Below are positions 1 to 9,041 of a DNA stretch of 64,000 nt, one piece after another. The notes beneath the pieces were generated by a model. The model made no database searches. It saw only the letters and a list, made by a program, of their open reading frames with translations, and had not been told where the DNA came from. The stretch spans positions 41,442 through 105,441 of the forward strand of contig NZ_JAAGNI010000363.1 of NCBI RefSeq assembly GCF_010550605.1, given 5' to 3'. The first letter of the stretch is position 1; each line of letters starts with the position of its first letter. Source of the stretch: Streptomyces sp. SID9727 (GTDB taxonomy: Bacteria > Actinomycetota > Actinomycetes > Streptomycetales > Streptomycetaceae). The translations under genes and the position numbers were made by a program.

Positions 1-2573
1 CAGCGCCACAGAGATGTGTCCGGGGCCTTCGGTGCGGCGCCCAGCAGCGCGTTCATGGCACCGCAGTCCGAATGGCCGCAGACGGTGATGGACTCGACGC
101 CGAGCGCGTCCACCGCGTACTCGATCGCGGCTCCCACGGAGTGGTCGCCCTCTTCGGCGTCGGGAGGGGGCACCAGGTTGCCGATGTTCCGCACGGTGAA
201 CAGGTCGCCCGGGCCGCTGGCCGTGATCATGCTCGTCACCAGGCGTGAGTCCGCGCAAGTGATGAAGAGCTGTGAGGGACGCTGGCCCTCCTTGGCCAAT
301 CGCGCCAGCTCCCCCCGGACCAGGGGCGCCGTATCGCGCTGGAACGAGCTGAGACCCCTGACCAGCCGGTGATCGCGGGCTGCGCGTGAGGGGCGGCGGG
401 CGAATGCGCGCTGCTGGGCGGAGGCGGCTTGCTCGAGGCGCTCCGCGTGCGGGGCGGGGGGCGCGTGAGGGGAGGGGGTGGAGGCGGTGGGGGTGGCGGG
501 CGCGGTGGTCCTTGTCCGCGAGGGGGATAGGGGCTGGTGAAGGGATGGAGTGGGCTCGGGTGGCGCGGTGGGACCGGTGCTGGGGCCGGTGTCAGGCGGG
601 GCGGAGGTGGAAGCTGGGCTGCCCGGGGCCGGGCTGATGGCGGTGGCGATCCCGGCGGAGGCTGCTGCCGTGCCGGCTGTGCGTGCGGCGCTGGGCCGGT
701 GGGCCAGATCCGGGTCGCTCGCCGTGTACTCCTCGGCCTCGGTCGCCGAGGCATCCTCGCCAACCTCCGGGGGAGGGGCGTGTTCGGGCTGGTCGTGGCA
801 GTGGTGGTTGCGCCAAGGGGTCCAGGGCCGGCAGCAGGAGTGCGCTGCCGCGGCGGGCTCGGCGATCCTGCCGCCCGCCCTCCCGGCGAACGCCACCTGG
901 CCGCCGTGGGCCGCATGGGCGTTGCTCCAGTCCTGGATCGTCTCGTATGCGGCGTGATCCATGAACGAGCCGTCCAACTCCACGACCACATCGGCGCCTT
1001 GGGGGAGACGCCCCAGGACCCGACTGAGGCGTGGGACGGCCAGGAAGGTCAACTGGCCGCGCACGACCACGAGATGCTGTCCGTTCTGCTCGGACACCGA
1101 GATCCGGGTCCGGCCCAGACGGTGCAAGGCGACGGCCACTGCCACGGCGACGCCGATGGTTACGCCCTTGAGGACGCCGACGACGAGCACCCCGGCGATC
1201 GTCGCGCCGTACACCAGGAACTCCCGGTGCTTATGGACATTGCGGATGTGCGCCAGGCTCACCATCTTGAGGCCCACCATCATCACCAGCGCTCCCAGCG
1301 CGGCCAGGGGGATGCGCTCCAGCAAGGTGACGAGCAGACCGGATGCGACCAAGATCCATACACCGTGCAGCACGGTGGACGCTCGGCTGGTCGCCCCGGC
1401 TCTGACGTTCGCTGAACTGCGCACAGCTCCACCGGAGACCGCGAGTCCCCCGAGCAGGCCGGACACGGCGTTGGCGACGCCTTGAGCGCGTAGCTCCCGG
1501 TCGAGGTCGGAGCGTTTGAGCAAGGGGGGAGCGGGCCGCTCGGCGCGGTCCGGGCCGGTGCGGGTGGTGATCGGCCCGGTGGCGGGGGCGCCGGGAGCGG
1601 CCGGGCGGTCGCCGTTCTCGCCTGTCTCGTCGCCCTGTACCTCTCCGGTCCCCGCCGGCGAATGCGCCGAGTGCGCACGGCTGCGGTCGGCGGCCAGCTT
1701 GTCCACGGCGACAGCGGCGAGCAGTGACTCCAGGCTGGCGACCAGCATCATCGTGAACACGGCTGTAGCCAGGCCGAGCACCGGCCCGTGCGGCATTTCG
1801 GGCAGGGCGTGCGAACGCCAGGAGGGCAGATCGACCCGGGCGATCGACGGTGCCGCCCACGCGGCCACGGCTGTGGCCAGACCCACGGAGGCCAGGGCTG
1901 CCGGAACCCGGCGCAGGAACCGCCCGGTCCGTCCGGGCAGCATGGGCCACAGGACGAGGACGGCTACGGTGAGCGCGCCGATCAATGGGGCGGCGGGACT
2001 GACACGTGCCAGTTGATCGGGAAGATGCAGCACGTTGGAGATCGCCGAGCTCTGCGGTGAACCGCCCAGCACGATGTGCAGTTGAGCGAGCGCGATGGCC
2101 ACGCCGATGCCTGCGAGCGTGCCGTGGACGATGGCGGGGCTGACGGCGAGTGCGCTGCGGGCCGCTCGCAGTGAGCCGAGCGCGAGCTGAAGCAGGCCCG
2201 CCCCGATCGTGATGGCGCAGGTGGTGCGCCAGCCGTAGACCTGGATCGTCTCTGCGGTGACCACGGTCAGTCCGGCGGACGGGCCGGAGACCTGCAGGGG
2301 CGTGCCGCCGAGGAGTCCGGCGACGATGCCTCCGACTGCGGCGGAGATGAGGCCCGCCTCCAGAGGGGCTCCCATGGCCACAGCAAGGCCGAGTGACATG
2401 GGAATGGCGAGCAGGAAGACAGTGATGGACGCGGATACATCGGCGCCCGAGACGCGGAATCGTCCGCCGTGCGGCGGCGGGGGCGGGCTGTGTGGGCGCT
2501 TCACTCCCGAGGACCGGGAAGGGCGCGAACTGCGGGACGAGTGTTCGTGGCGAGTGGGTACGCAGGCAGACAT
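1..2573 (-). CDS. SulP anion transporter fused to beta-carbonic anhydrase (C-terminus cut by window edge)
   Basis: Predicted bifunctional membrane protein for inorganic anion (bicarbonate or sulfate) transport coupled to CO2/bicarbonate interconversion. About 857 codons are visible and the reading frame runs off the left edge. Residues ~30-460 form the hydrophobic SulP permease core and ~480-560 a STAS-like domain. A long Pro/Ser/Thr/Ala-rich linker follows, then a beta-carbonic anhydrase domain. The zinc ligands are visible as CADSR (Cys773, Asp775) and CGHSDC (His834, Cys837). The ATG at 2573 is preceded by AGGAGGA about 10 nt upstream. An internal hydrophilic insert (~residues 300-360) separates transporter halves. 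The fusion architecture is known in actinobacteria; the substrate here is inferred. Confidence 0.9.
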   Translation of the reverse strand, partial: MSACVPTRHEHSSRSSRPSRSSGVKRPHSPPPPPHGGRFRVSGADVSASITVFLLAIPMSLGLAVAMGAPLEAGLISAAVGGIVAGLLGGTPLQVSGPSAGLTVVTAETIQVYGWRTTCAITIGAGLLQLALGSLRAARSALAVSPAIVHGTLAGIGVAIALAQLHIVLGGSPQSSAISNVLHLPDQLARVSPAAPLIGALTVAVLVLWPMLPGRTGRFLRRVPAALASVGLATAVAAWAAPSIARVDLPSWRSHALPEMPHGPVLGLATAVFTMMLVASLESLLAAVAVDKLAADRSRAHSAHSPAGTGEVQGDETGENGDRPAAPGAPATGPITTRTGPDRAERPAPPLLKRSDLDRELRAQGVANAVSGLLGGLAVSGGAVRSSANVRAGATSRASTVLHGVWILVASGLLVTLLERIPLAALGALVMMVGLKMVSLAHIRNVHKHREFLVYGATIAGVLVVGVLKGVTIGVAVAVAVALHRLGRTRISVSEQNGQHLVVVRGQLTFLAVPRLSRVLGRLPQGADVVVELDGSFMDHAAYETIQDWSNAHAAHGGQVAFAGRAGGRIAEPAAAAHSCCRPWTPWRNHHCHDQPEHAPPPEVGEDASATEAEEYTASDPDLAHRPSAARTAGTAAASAGIATAISPAPGSPASTSAPPDTGPSTGPTAPPEPTPSLHQPLSPSRTRTTAPATPTASTPSPHAPPAPHAERLEQAASAQQRAFARRPSRAARDHRLVRGLSSFQRDTAPLVRGELARLAKEGQRPSQLFITCADSRLVTSMITASGPGDLFTVRNIGNLVPPPDAEEGDHSVGAAIEYAVDALGVESITVCGHSDCGAMNALLGAAPKAPDTSLWR

Positions 2574-2855
2574 ATTTCCCGTCTCCTCCTGGACAGCGCG
2601 GTCGTGGAACTCGATGACGCGGCCGTGGGTCATGGCGTGCAGCGGCGGGATATCTCAACTCTCGGTAAACAGACAGTAATGGAGGGTAAAGAGCTGTGTC
2701 CAGGATTGAGAGTAAATGGTCTATGCGGTCACCCATTCCGGTGAATAGTCAGCTTTTCATTCGGCCTGTCGTGCTGGCTCTTGGACCGTGCGTGCGACTT
2801 TGGCGGCCTCGTGTCGGCACCCGGCGCAAGCTACCTGCGAGAAAGAGGTGGGCGG

Positions 2856-4178
2856 ATGATGGCCGCCGCGAAGAAGGCGATGAACGCCAGGAAAAGGATC
2901 GGCCTGGGCGTCATGGCCGTTGTACTGGTCGCGGGTGCGGCGGGGTGCGCCAGTCCCGGCGCGGAGCGCTCCGGCCTCGGGGCCGTGAACGGCGCCGCGG
3001 GAGAGAAGAAGAAGGGGGCTGAGGTTGCGCCCAAGCGTGTGTTCCGGGCCATTGGCGATGGTTCCACCGCCTTCACGGGCGTTCAGCCCGCGCAACCGGC
3101 TGTGGAGCGCCTGGCGACGGGTCAGAAGCCCCCGCAGTTCGTGGTGTTCTCGTGGGACGGGGCGGGCGAGGACAGTCAGCGGCTCTTCTCGCACTTCCGA
3201 GAGGTGGGCAAGAAGTACGACGCAGCGATGACGTACTTCCTCAGCGGCGTATATCTGCTGCCGGAGGGGAAGCGGGCCCAGTACGACCCGCCCAAGCACA
3301 ACGCCGGCGCTTCCGACATCGGCTTCAACGACACCAAGGGCATCCGTGACACCCTGACCCAGCTCCGAGGGGCCTGGCAGGACGGCAACGAGATCGGCAC
3401 CCACTTCAACGGACACTTCTGCGGCAAGGACGGCGGCGTAGGCACCTGGTCCGTCGAGGAGTGGAAGAGCGAGATCAGCCAGGCCAAGTCATTCGTGAAG
3501 GGCTGGAAGACCAACGACCCGGTCCTCAAGGACGAGAAGGCGCTGCCCTTCGACTACGACAAGGAACTCGTCGGCGGTCGTACCCCCTGCTTGGAGGGGC
3601 AGAAGAACATGGTGGCAGCGGCACGCACCATGGGGTTCCGCTACGACTCCAGCGGTGTCAACGATCAGGTGTGGCCCCGGAAGACGAACGGGGTCTGGGA
3701 TCTCTCCATGCAATTGGTCCCGGTCCCGGGGCGCGACTTCGAAACGCTGTCGATGGACTACAACTTCATGTTCAACCAGTCCGGAACGACGCAGGGCGAC
3801 CCCGACAAGCACGAGTACTGGGGAAACCAGATGCGTGACGGCCTGCTCCAGGCGTTCGACCGCGCGTATGACGGCAACCGCGCGCCACTGATCATCGGCA
3901 ACCACTTCGAGTCCTGGAACGGTGGCACGTACATGCGTGCCATCGAGCAGACGATCGCTGCGGTCTGCACCAGAAGGGACGTGCGCTGCGTTTCGTTCCG
4001 GCAGCTGGCGGACTGGCTCGACGCCCAGGACCCGGCGACTCTGGCGAAGCTTCGGACGCTGAAGGTCGGTCAGGCACCCGAGGCGGGCTGGCCGGCGTTC
4101 CTCAGGGCGGGCGTGGCCCGGGAACGACAGGCCTCGCAGGCCCCGGACGCAGCCGCGGGCAATCCGGCCGGTCGTTAG
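2856..4178 (+). CDS. Polysaccharide-deacetylase-like secreted lipoprotein
   Basis: Predicted lipoprotein of 440 aa. The N-terminus is basic (MMAAAKKAMNARKR), followed by a hydrophobic stretch and an AAGC lipobox. The mature part has the hallmarks of a NodB-type carbohydrate esterase: an aspartate in FSWDGAGED (~residues 98-106) and a metal-binding HxxxH in GTHFNGHF (~182-189). The usual RxxxY region is divergent. It probably acts at the cell surface on wall polysaccharide, but the substrate is unknown. The start is chosen at ATG 2856 because GAGGTGGG lies just upstream; ATG 2859 and ATG 2880 are alternatives. The upstream extension in the same frame lacks a signal-peptide look. It converges with the CooC-like gene. 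Confidence 0.8.
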   Translation: MMAAAKKAMNARKRIGLGVMAVVLVAGAAGCASPGAERSGLGAVNGAAGEKKKGAEVAPKRVFRAIGDGSTAFTGVQPAQPAVERLATGQKPPQFVVFSWDGAGEDSQRLFSHFREVGKKYDAAMTYFLSGVYLLPEGKRAQYDPPKHNAGASDIGFNDTKGIRDTLTQLRGAWQDGNEIGTHFNGHFCGKDGGVGTWSVEEWKSEISQAKSFVKGWKTNDPVLKDEKALPFDYDKELVGGRTPCLEGQKNMVAAARTMGFRYDSSGVNDQVWPRKTNGVWDLSMQLVPVPGRDFETLSMDYNFMFNQSGTTQGDPDKHEYWGNQMRDGLLQAFDRAYDGNRAPLIIGNHFESWNGGTYMRAIEQTIAAVCTRRDVRCVSFRQLADWLDAQDPATLAKLRTLKVGQAPEAGWPAFLRAGVARERQASQAPDAAAGNPAGR

Positions 4179-4192
4179 ACCCGGTGGCTCCG

Positions 4193-4220
4193 GGCGCCGG
4201 GCGGACGCATGCCCGGCGCC
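4193..4220. terminator. Bidirectional hairpin between convergent genes
   Basis: A perfect 10-bp stem (4193-4202 pairs with 4211-4220) with an 8-nt loop lies 14 bp past the deacetylase stop and before the end of the convergent ATPase gene. It has no T-tract, as is usual for Streptomyces terminators. Confidence 0.6.
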
Positions 4221-4277
4221 GTCCGTCTGCCGGGGCCACGGCGGCGCCGTGGCCGTCCCGCCCGGAAGTTCAGTCGT

Positions 4278-5273
4278 TCACGCGGGCTGGGTGGCTTCGG
4301 CGTGCAGGAAGCGCTCGTCCAGTACGAAGCCGGGGTCGACCTGCGCGGCGAGGTCCGCCCCGGTCTTCTCGTTCCCCCAGCTCTCCGCGTTCCGCAGGTG
4401 GAAATGCACCATCTGGCGCGTGTAGCGGCCCCAGTCCCGCCGCCCGTACGAGTCCTCCGCCGCGTTCTGCAAGGCTTGCAGGGCCATCCGGTTGTCTGCC
4501 TCGAGCAGCTCGAAGCGTGCCGGCCGGCCCTTTTCCATGGCTCGCACCCAGTCGGAATGGCCGACCGTCACCAGTAGGTCGTCGCCCACCTCGGAGCGCA
4601 GGAAGTCCAGGTCGTCCTCGCCCTGCACCTTGTTCCCGACCACCTTGAGATCCACGCCGAAGTCCCGTGCGTACTCCTTGTACTGGCGGTACACGGAGAC
4701 GCCCTTGCGGGTCGGTTCGGCGATGAGGAACGTCATGTCGAAGCGGGTGAACATCCCTGAGGCGAAGGAGTCCGAGCCTGCGGTCATGTCGACCACCATG
4801 TACTCGTCAGGGCCGTCCACGAGGTGGTTGAGGCAGAGCTCGACCGCGCCGACCTTCGAGTGGTAGCACGCCACGCCCAGATCCGATTCGGTGAACGGCC
4901 CCGTGGCCATCAGCCGGATGTCTCCGTCGTCGAGCCGCACCGTACGGGCACAGGCGTCGAAGATCGGGTTGTCCTCGCGCACGCGCAGGAGGCGGGAGCC
5001 CTCGCCCGGCGGCGTCGTCTTGATCATCGTCTCGGCCGATGCGATGCGCGGATTGCTGCCGCGCAGGTACTCCTTGATCAGTGGCAGCTGGGCACCCATC
5101 GCGGGCAGTGCTGCGGATTCGTCCTCGGCGAGGCCGAGCGCGGCTCCGAGGTGCTGGTTGATGTCGGCGTCCACCGCGACGACGTGGGCTTCATTGGCGG
5201 CGAGGTGGCGGATGAAGAGCGAGGACAGCGTGGTCTTTCCGCTGCCGCCCTTCCCTACGAAAGCGATCTTCAT
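4278..5273 (-). CDS. CooC-type MinD/ParA-family ATPase
   Basis: Predicted cytoplasmic P-loop ATPase of 331 aa. The deviant Walker A motif GKGGSGKTT sits at residues 7-15, followed by a VVAVDADINQHLG segment like that of CooC/NifH-type maturation ATPases. Such proteins insert metals or control assembly of metalloenzymes; no partner metalloenzyme is next door, so the client is unknown. I place the start at ATG 5273; an in-frame GTG at 5279 gives two more residues, and the AGGTG overlapping that region is the only ribosome-site-like sequence. It is divergent from the Fic-like gene, with about 100 bp between them. Confidence 0.8.
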   Translation of the reverse strand: MKIAFVGKGGSGKTTLSSLFIRHLAANEAHVVAVDADINQHLGAALGLAEDESAALPAMGAQLPLIKEYLRGSNPRIASAETMIKTTPPGEGSRLLRVREDNPIFDACARTVRLDDGDIRLMATGPFTESDLGVACYHSKVGAVELCLNHLVDGPDEYMVVDMTAGSDSFASGMFTRFDMTFLIAEPTRKGVSVYRQYKEYARDFGVDLKVVGNKVQGEDDLDFLRSEVGDDLLVTVGHSDWVRAMEKGRPARFELLEADNRMALQALQNAAEDSYGRRDWGRYTRQMVHFHLRNAESWGNEKTGADLAAQVDPGFVLDERFLHAEATQPA

Positions 5274-5373
5274 GTTCACCTAGGGTAGCCGATCGATTGC
5301 TATGAGTTCCGGTTTCGTGAAGAAGGCCACTCCTGGCCGGTGGACGGGCAGGAGGCGCGTAGCCTCGCTACTT

Positions 5374-6198
5374 ATGAGTACGACTTCCTCGGATCCGCTC
5401 GTCGCTCTTGGCGCTCTGCCGGGCGTGGCCGACGCGGTGGACTCCGTACGCAAGGCGGTGGACCGCGTTTACGGCCACCGTGTGATGCGACGCCGCAGCA
5501 ACGAAGTCACTGCGGAGGCCGCTCTGCGGGGCGCGCGCGGATCGGCTGCACTTTCCGGTGCGGACTGGAACCTCGAAGAGGTGCGCCGACGCACCGACTT
5601 CAGCGGTGACGACGAGGCGCGTGTGGTCGGTGCCGCGCTTCGCCTGACGGCGGAGGCGGGGCAGCTTCTCTCTGTCTGGCGACAGTCACCGTTGCGGGTG
5701 CTGGCTCGGCTTCACCTGGTCGCGGCGGGGAGCGCCGCCCCGGAGGACGCGGTCGGGCGGCCTCGGCTAGCGGGGGAGTCGGTGGACGAGCCCCTGATCG
5801 AAGCCCCACTGCCGGACGCGGACGAGGTCGCGGGCCGGCTGGACGGTCTCAGCAGGATCATCCTTTCGGGGAGTGAGGCCCCCGCTCTGGTGACCGCCGC
5901 CGTCGTCCACGGAGAGTTGCTGGCACTGCGCCCCTTCGGTTCGCACAACGGCCTGGTGGCACGTACGGCGGAGCGGATCGTGCTGGTCGGAAGCGGGCTC
6001 GATCCCAAGTCGATCTGCCCGGCCGAAGTCGGGCACGCCGAGCAGGGGTGGGCGGCCTACGCGGCTGCCTTCGACGGTTACCTGTCCGGCACGCCGGAGG
6101 GTATGGCCGTCTGGATCAGGCATTGCGGGCGCTCGGCGGAACTCGGAGTCAGGGAATCGACAGCCGTGTGCGAGGCGCTGCAGCGCGGGGCCGCATAA
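5374..6198 (+). CDS. Degenerate Fic-like protein
   Basis: A 274-aa soluble alanine-rich protein. Residues ~170-200 (VVHGELLALRPFGSHNG, then LVART) align by eye with the Fic motif HPFxxGNGRxxR. The catalytic His is Arg and the first Gly-Asn of the phosphate loop is changed, so AMP-transferase activity is unlikely. Homologs are known to me as conserved streptomycete proteins beside the HAD phosphatase and ssd genes. ATG 5374 is the first sensible start; it has no close ribosome site, but a TAGCCT hexamer 8 nt upstream suggests a very short or absent leader. The Fic relationship is my inference from the motif. Confidence 0.65.
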   Translation: MSTTSSDPLVALGALPGVADAVDSVRKAVDRVYGHRVMRRRSNEVTAEAALRGARGSAALSGADWNLEEVRRRTDFSGDDEARVVGAALRLTAEAGQLLSVWRQSPLRVLARLHLVAAGSAAPEDAVGRPRLAGESVDEPLIEAPLPDADEVAGRLDGLSRIILSGSEAPALVTAAVVHGELLALRPFGSHNGLVARTAERIVLVGSGLDPKSICPAEVGHAEQGWAAYAAAFDGYLSGTPEGMAVWIRHCGRSAELGVRESTAVCEALQRGAA

Positions 6199-6259
6199 CG
6201 CGGATCGCCGCGCCCCGACGGTGCTGTCCGGTCGCTGACGTGCGGCGCCGTGCATGGTT

Positions 6260-6287
6260 GCGGCGGTACCGGTCTCGGTACCGCCGC
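6260..6287 (+). terminator. Strong hairpin downstream of the Fic-like gene
   Basis: A perfect 11-bp stem (6260-6270 with 6277-6287) and a 6-nt loop lie 62 bp past the stop codon. The rest of 6199-6578, between two convergent genes, shows no gene-like reading frame. Confidence 0.7.
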
Positions 6288-6578
6288 TGGCACGTCCGCC
6301 CGGTTACCAAGCGTCCTCGATATATGCCCATCAGGTCGGAGTCTTTGCCCGCTCCTGGTGTGGCTGGCCCGTAATCGACGGGTCGACGTCGCGTGGGTGC
6401 CGGGTTTTCATGCGCGGTCCGGGGGCCTTTGCTGCGTCATTCAGGTCATCCTCGCGGATGTCCTTGGTCTCGCGGGCCGTTGAGTCCTTTGTACTCCCGG
6501 GGGCGGTGGAGCGGTAGTGCTGGCCGCACTTCTTTACTTTTGGGTTCAATTACGGACGAGTCGGTTCGGTCGATCAGG

Positions 6579-7418
6579 TCAGGCGGAAGTCGCGCCGACT
6601 CGTCGGCGGGTGGCGTACCAGACGGCTCCTGCCGTGAGCGCGGCCGCACTCACGGCTGCCGCGGCCATGAGCGCCGGACGCGGTGGCAGGGAAAATGCCG
6701 AGAGGCGCTGCTTGAGGCGGACCGGCCGGTCGAAGGTGAGAATGGGCCACTCCCGGAGTGTGGCCTCCCGTCGCAGCGCGCGGTCCGGGTTGACCGCGTG
6801 GGGATGGCCGACCGATTCCAGCATCGGCACATCGGTGGCCGAGTCGCTGTACGCGTAGCAGCGAGCCAGGTCGTATCCCTCGGACTCCGCGAGCGCCTTG
6901 ACGGCTTCTGCCTTCGTGGGGCCGTACGCGTAGTACTCCACCTCGCCCGTGTAGCAGCCGTCGTCACCGACGACCATGCGGGTGGCGACGACGCGGTCGG
7001 CGCCGAGCAGGTCGCCGATCGGCTCGACCACCTCGGCGCCCGAGGTCGAGACGATCACGACGTCGCGGCCGGCGGTGTGGTGCTCCTCGATGAGGGTTGC
7101 GGCCTCGTCGTAGATGATCGGGTCGATCAGTTCGTGCAGAGTCTCGGCCACGAGTTCCTTGACCTGCTGCACGTTCCAGCCCTTGCAGAGCGCCGAGAGA
7201 TATTCGCGCATCCGCTCCATCTGGTCGTGATCCGCGCCCCCGGCAAGGAACACGAACTGTGTGTACGCGGTACGCAGCACCGCGCGGCGGTTGATCAGCC
7301 CGCCGTGGTAGAAGGACTTGCTGAAGGTCAGCGTCGAGGACTTCGCAATGACCGTCTTGTCCAGGTCAAAGAAGGCGGCTGTGCGCGGCAAGAAGCGGTT
7401 TTCCACATGGCAGAGCAT
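6579..7418 (-). CDS. HAD-IB family phosphatase with C-terminal membrane anchor
   Basis: A 279-aa HAD-superfamily hydrolase of the SerB-like IB class. Motif I is FFDLDKT (nucleophile and acid Asp), motif II is VIVSTSG, and motif IV is YSDSATDVPML. The C-terminus has a hydrophobic segment (ALMAAAAVSAAALTAGAVWY) followed by Arg residues, consistent with a membrane tail. The likely reaction is phosphate-monoester hydrolysis; the natural substrate is unknown. Streptomycete orthologs next to ssd have been described as differentiation-related, which is known only from gene annotation. The start at ATG 7418 matches the conserved N-terminus MLCHVEN as I remember it; a GTG 12 bp later is possible. Confidence 0.85.
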   Translation of the reverse strand: MLCHVENRFLPRTAAFFDLDKTVIAKSSTLTFSKSFYHGGLINRRAVLRTAYTQFVFLAGGADHDQMERMREYLSALCKGWNVQQVKELVAETLHELIDPIIYDEAATLIEEHHTAGRDVVIVSTSGAEVVEPIGDLLGADRVVATRMVVGDDGCYTGEVEYYAYGPTKAEAVKALAESEGYDLARCYAYSDSATDVPMLESVGHPHAVNPDRALRREATLREWPILTFDRPVRLKQRLSAFSLPPRPALMAAAAVSAAALTAGAVWYATRRRVGATSA

Positions 7419-7554
7419 AGGGGCCCGCCATTCGGCGTAAACCCCGGCGCGTGGGTTTGCCTGACAAGGGCCTCGGGTACACCATGGAAGTCACGGATCG
7501 TTCGCGACCGTGCTAACCCGGTCCGGCTCCTCCCCCCCCCGAGTCGGCCGTGGG

Positions 7555-7589
7555 GACGACCCCCGCTCTCCCCCCCGGCGGGGGTCGTC
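7555..7589. other. Stable hairpin inside the divergent HAD/ssd intergenic region
   Basis: A perfect 12-bp stem (7555-7566 with 7578-7589) and 11-nt C-rich loop sit in the 495-bp gap 7419-7913. Both flanking genes start at this gap, so it is not a normal end-of-gene terminator. It could end a short untranslated RNA or form part of the ssd leader. No coding frame with a ribosome site is visible in the gap. Confidence 0.5.
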
Positions 7590-7742
7590 GCATGTCCGGA
7601 CGCGGTTTGTCGCTCGGAATCGACCTTTTCTCCGCCCTCTGCTCCGTGCCGGCCGTGTCCGCCGACGACTCACTTCAGCATGCGTCGTGACGCTGGGTAG
7701 CGAAAGGGTCGCGCCGGGAAGTCACCGGTATGAGCGACGAAG

Positions 7743-7769
7743 TTATTCACAACCTCTGAGTTGTCCACG
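7743..7769. promoter_or_regulatory. Two DnaA-box-like nonamers upstream of ssd
   Basis: TTATTCACA (7743-7751) and TTGTCCACG (7761-7769) each differ by one base from common DnaA boxes (TTATCCACA, TTGTCCACA). They are in the same orientation with starts 18 bp apart. They lie about 145 bp upstream of the ssd start codon and could tie expression to DnaA; this is inferred from sequence only. Confidence 0.45.
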
Positions 7770-7913
7770 GATTTCGACCAAGATCCACATCATTTCCGGA
7801 AGCGCTGCACCGTGATTCCACCTGTGAACTCCACGGGTACCGGAATCGCCGTTCTCGGAGGGCTCCGAGATCGCCGCGAACCGCGGCGAAGGTGAGTGAT
7901 CGAGGGGGAGAGT

Positions 7914-9041
7914 GTGGCCGAATCCAGTGCGCAGGACCGATGGGCGGCTGTTACCGCGCGGCGGGGCGGACCGCTGATCGTGACCGAGGACGTGGACCTG
8001 CTCGACGACCTGCTGAGGCTGTGTGCCGCCGCCGGCGCGGAACCCGAGGTGCACCACGCGCTGCCTGACCATCGAGACGGGTGGGAGCAGGCGCCCATGG
8101 TCCTCGTCGGTGACGACGCGGCGGCACGGTGTCGCGGAGCGGCGCGCAGGCGGGGCGTCATGGTCGTGGGTCGGGGCCAGGACGTGCCGGACGTGTGGCG
8201 TCGGGCGGTCGAGATCGGCGCCGAGTATGTGATCCGGCTGCCTGACTCCGAGACCTGGCTTGTCGACCAGATTGCCAATGCGTCGGAAGGTGTCGGCCGG
8301 CCAGCGGTCACGGTCGGGGTGCTCGGGGGCCGGGGCGGCGCGGGTGCGTCCACACTGGCCTGCGCCCTCGCGGTGACCGCGGCGAGAGCGGGCCGGCGCA
8401 CCATGCTCATCGACGGGGACCCGCTGGGCGGCGGCATCGACGTGCTGCTCGGCGGCGAACGGGCGGAGGGCATGCGATGGCCGGATTTCGCTCATTCCCG
8501 AGGCCGGGTCGGCGGGGGTGCGCTGGAGGAGTCGCTGCCCGCGCTGCACGGACTGCGGGTGCTCAGCTGGGGCCGAGACGACTGGGTGGTGATCCCGCCG
8601 CCCGCGATGCGGGCTGTGCTGGCCGCGGCGCGCAGGCTCGGCGGGGTGGTGGTGGTCGACTTGCCGCGCCGGGTGGACGAAGCGGTGGCCGAGGCCCTTG
8701 CCCAACTGGACCTCGGGCTCGTGGTCGTTCCCGGAGAGCTGCGCGCGGTCGCGGCGGCGAAGCGGGTGGCATCGATGGCCGGGATGGTGCTCGACGATCT
8801 GCGGGTGGTGGCGCGGGGACCGTATGCCCCTGGGCTCGACGCGCAATGGGTGGCCCGGGCCATGCGTCTGCCGCTGGCCGGCGAGGTCCCGCTGGAGAGG
8901 GGCCTGTCGGCCGAGCAGGACATCGGAGAACCACCCGGCGGCAATGGGCGCGGCCCGCTGGCCAGGTTCTGCGCCGCCTTCTGGGAACAGGCGCTCGTAG
9001 AAGAGGGTGCCGGCGGTTCGGTCGCCGGGGGCACCCCATGA
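7914..9041 (+). CDS. ssd: Septum-site-determining protein Ssd / CpaE-like ATPase of the Tad locus
   Basis: A 375-aa MinD/CpaE-family P-loop protein and first gene of the Tad operon. A receiver-like N-terminal half (~1-130) is followed by a deviant Walker A GGRGGAGAST (138-147) and a switch-like segment MLIDGDPLGGG. CpaE homologs localise the pilus machine at the pole or septum; mycobacterial Ssd affects septation. The start is GTG 7914, preceded by GAGGGGGAGA; GTG 7896 would add six residues without a ribosome site. Its stop overlaps the next start (ATGA), so it is translationally coupled to tadA. Confidence 0.88.
   Translation: MAESSAQDRWAAVTARRGGPLIVTEDVDLLDDLLRLCAAAGAEPEVHHALPDHRDGWEQAPMVLVGDDAAARCRGAARRRGVMVVGRGQDVPDVWRRAVEIGAEYVIRLPDSETWLVDQIANASEGVGRPAVTVGVLGGRGGAGASTLACALAVTAARAGRRTMLIDGDPLGGGIDVLLGGERAEGMRWPDFAHSRGRVGGGALEESLPALHGLRVLSWGRDDWVVIPPPAMRAVLAAARRLGGVVVVDLPRRVDEAVAEALAQLDLGLVVVPGELRAVAAAKRVASMAGMVLDDLRVVARGPYAPGLDAQWVARAMRLPLAGEVPLERGLSAEQDIGEPPGGNGRGPLARFCAAFWEQALVEEGAGGSVAGGTP

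Noticed and set aside
236..1485. Several long plus- and minus-strand open frames over the carbonic anhydrase linker
   Set aside because: They have Arg/Pro/Ala compositions typical of off-frame high-GC DNA; the SulP-carbonic anhydrase frame explains the region.
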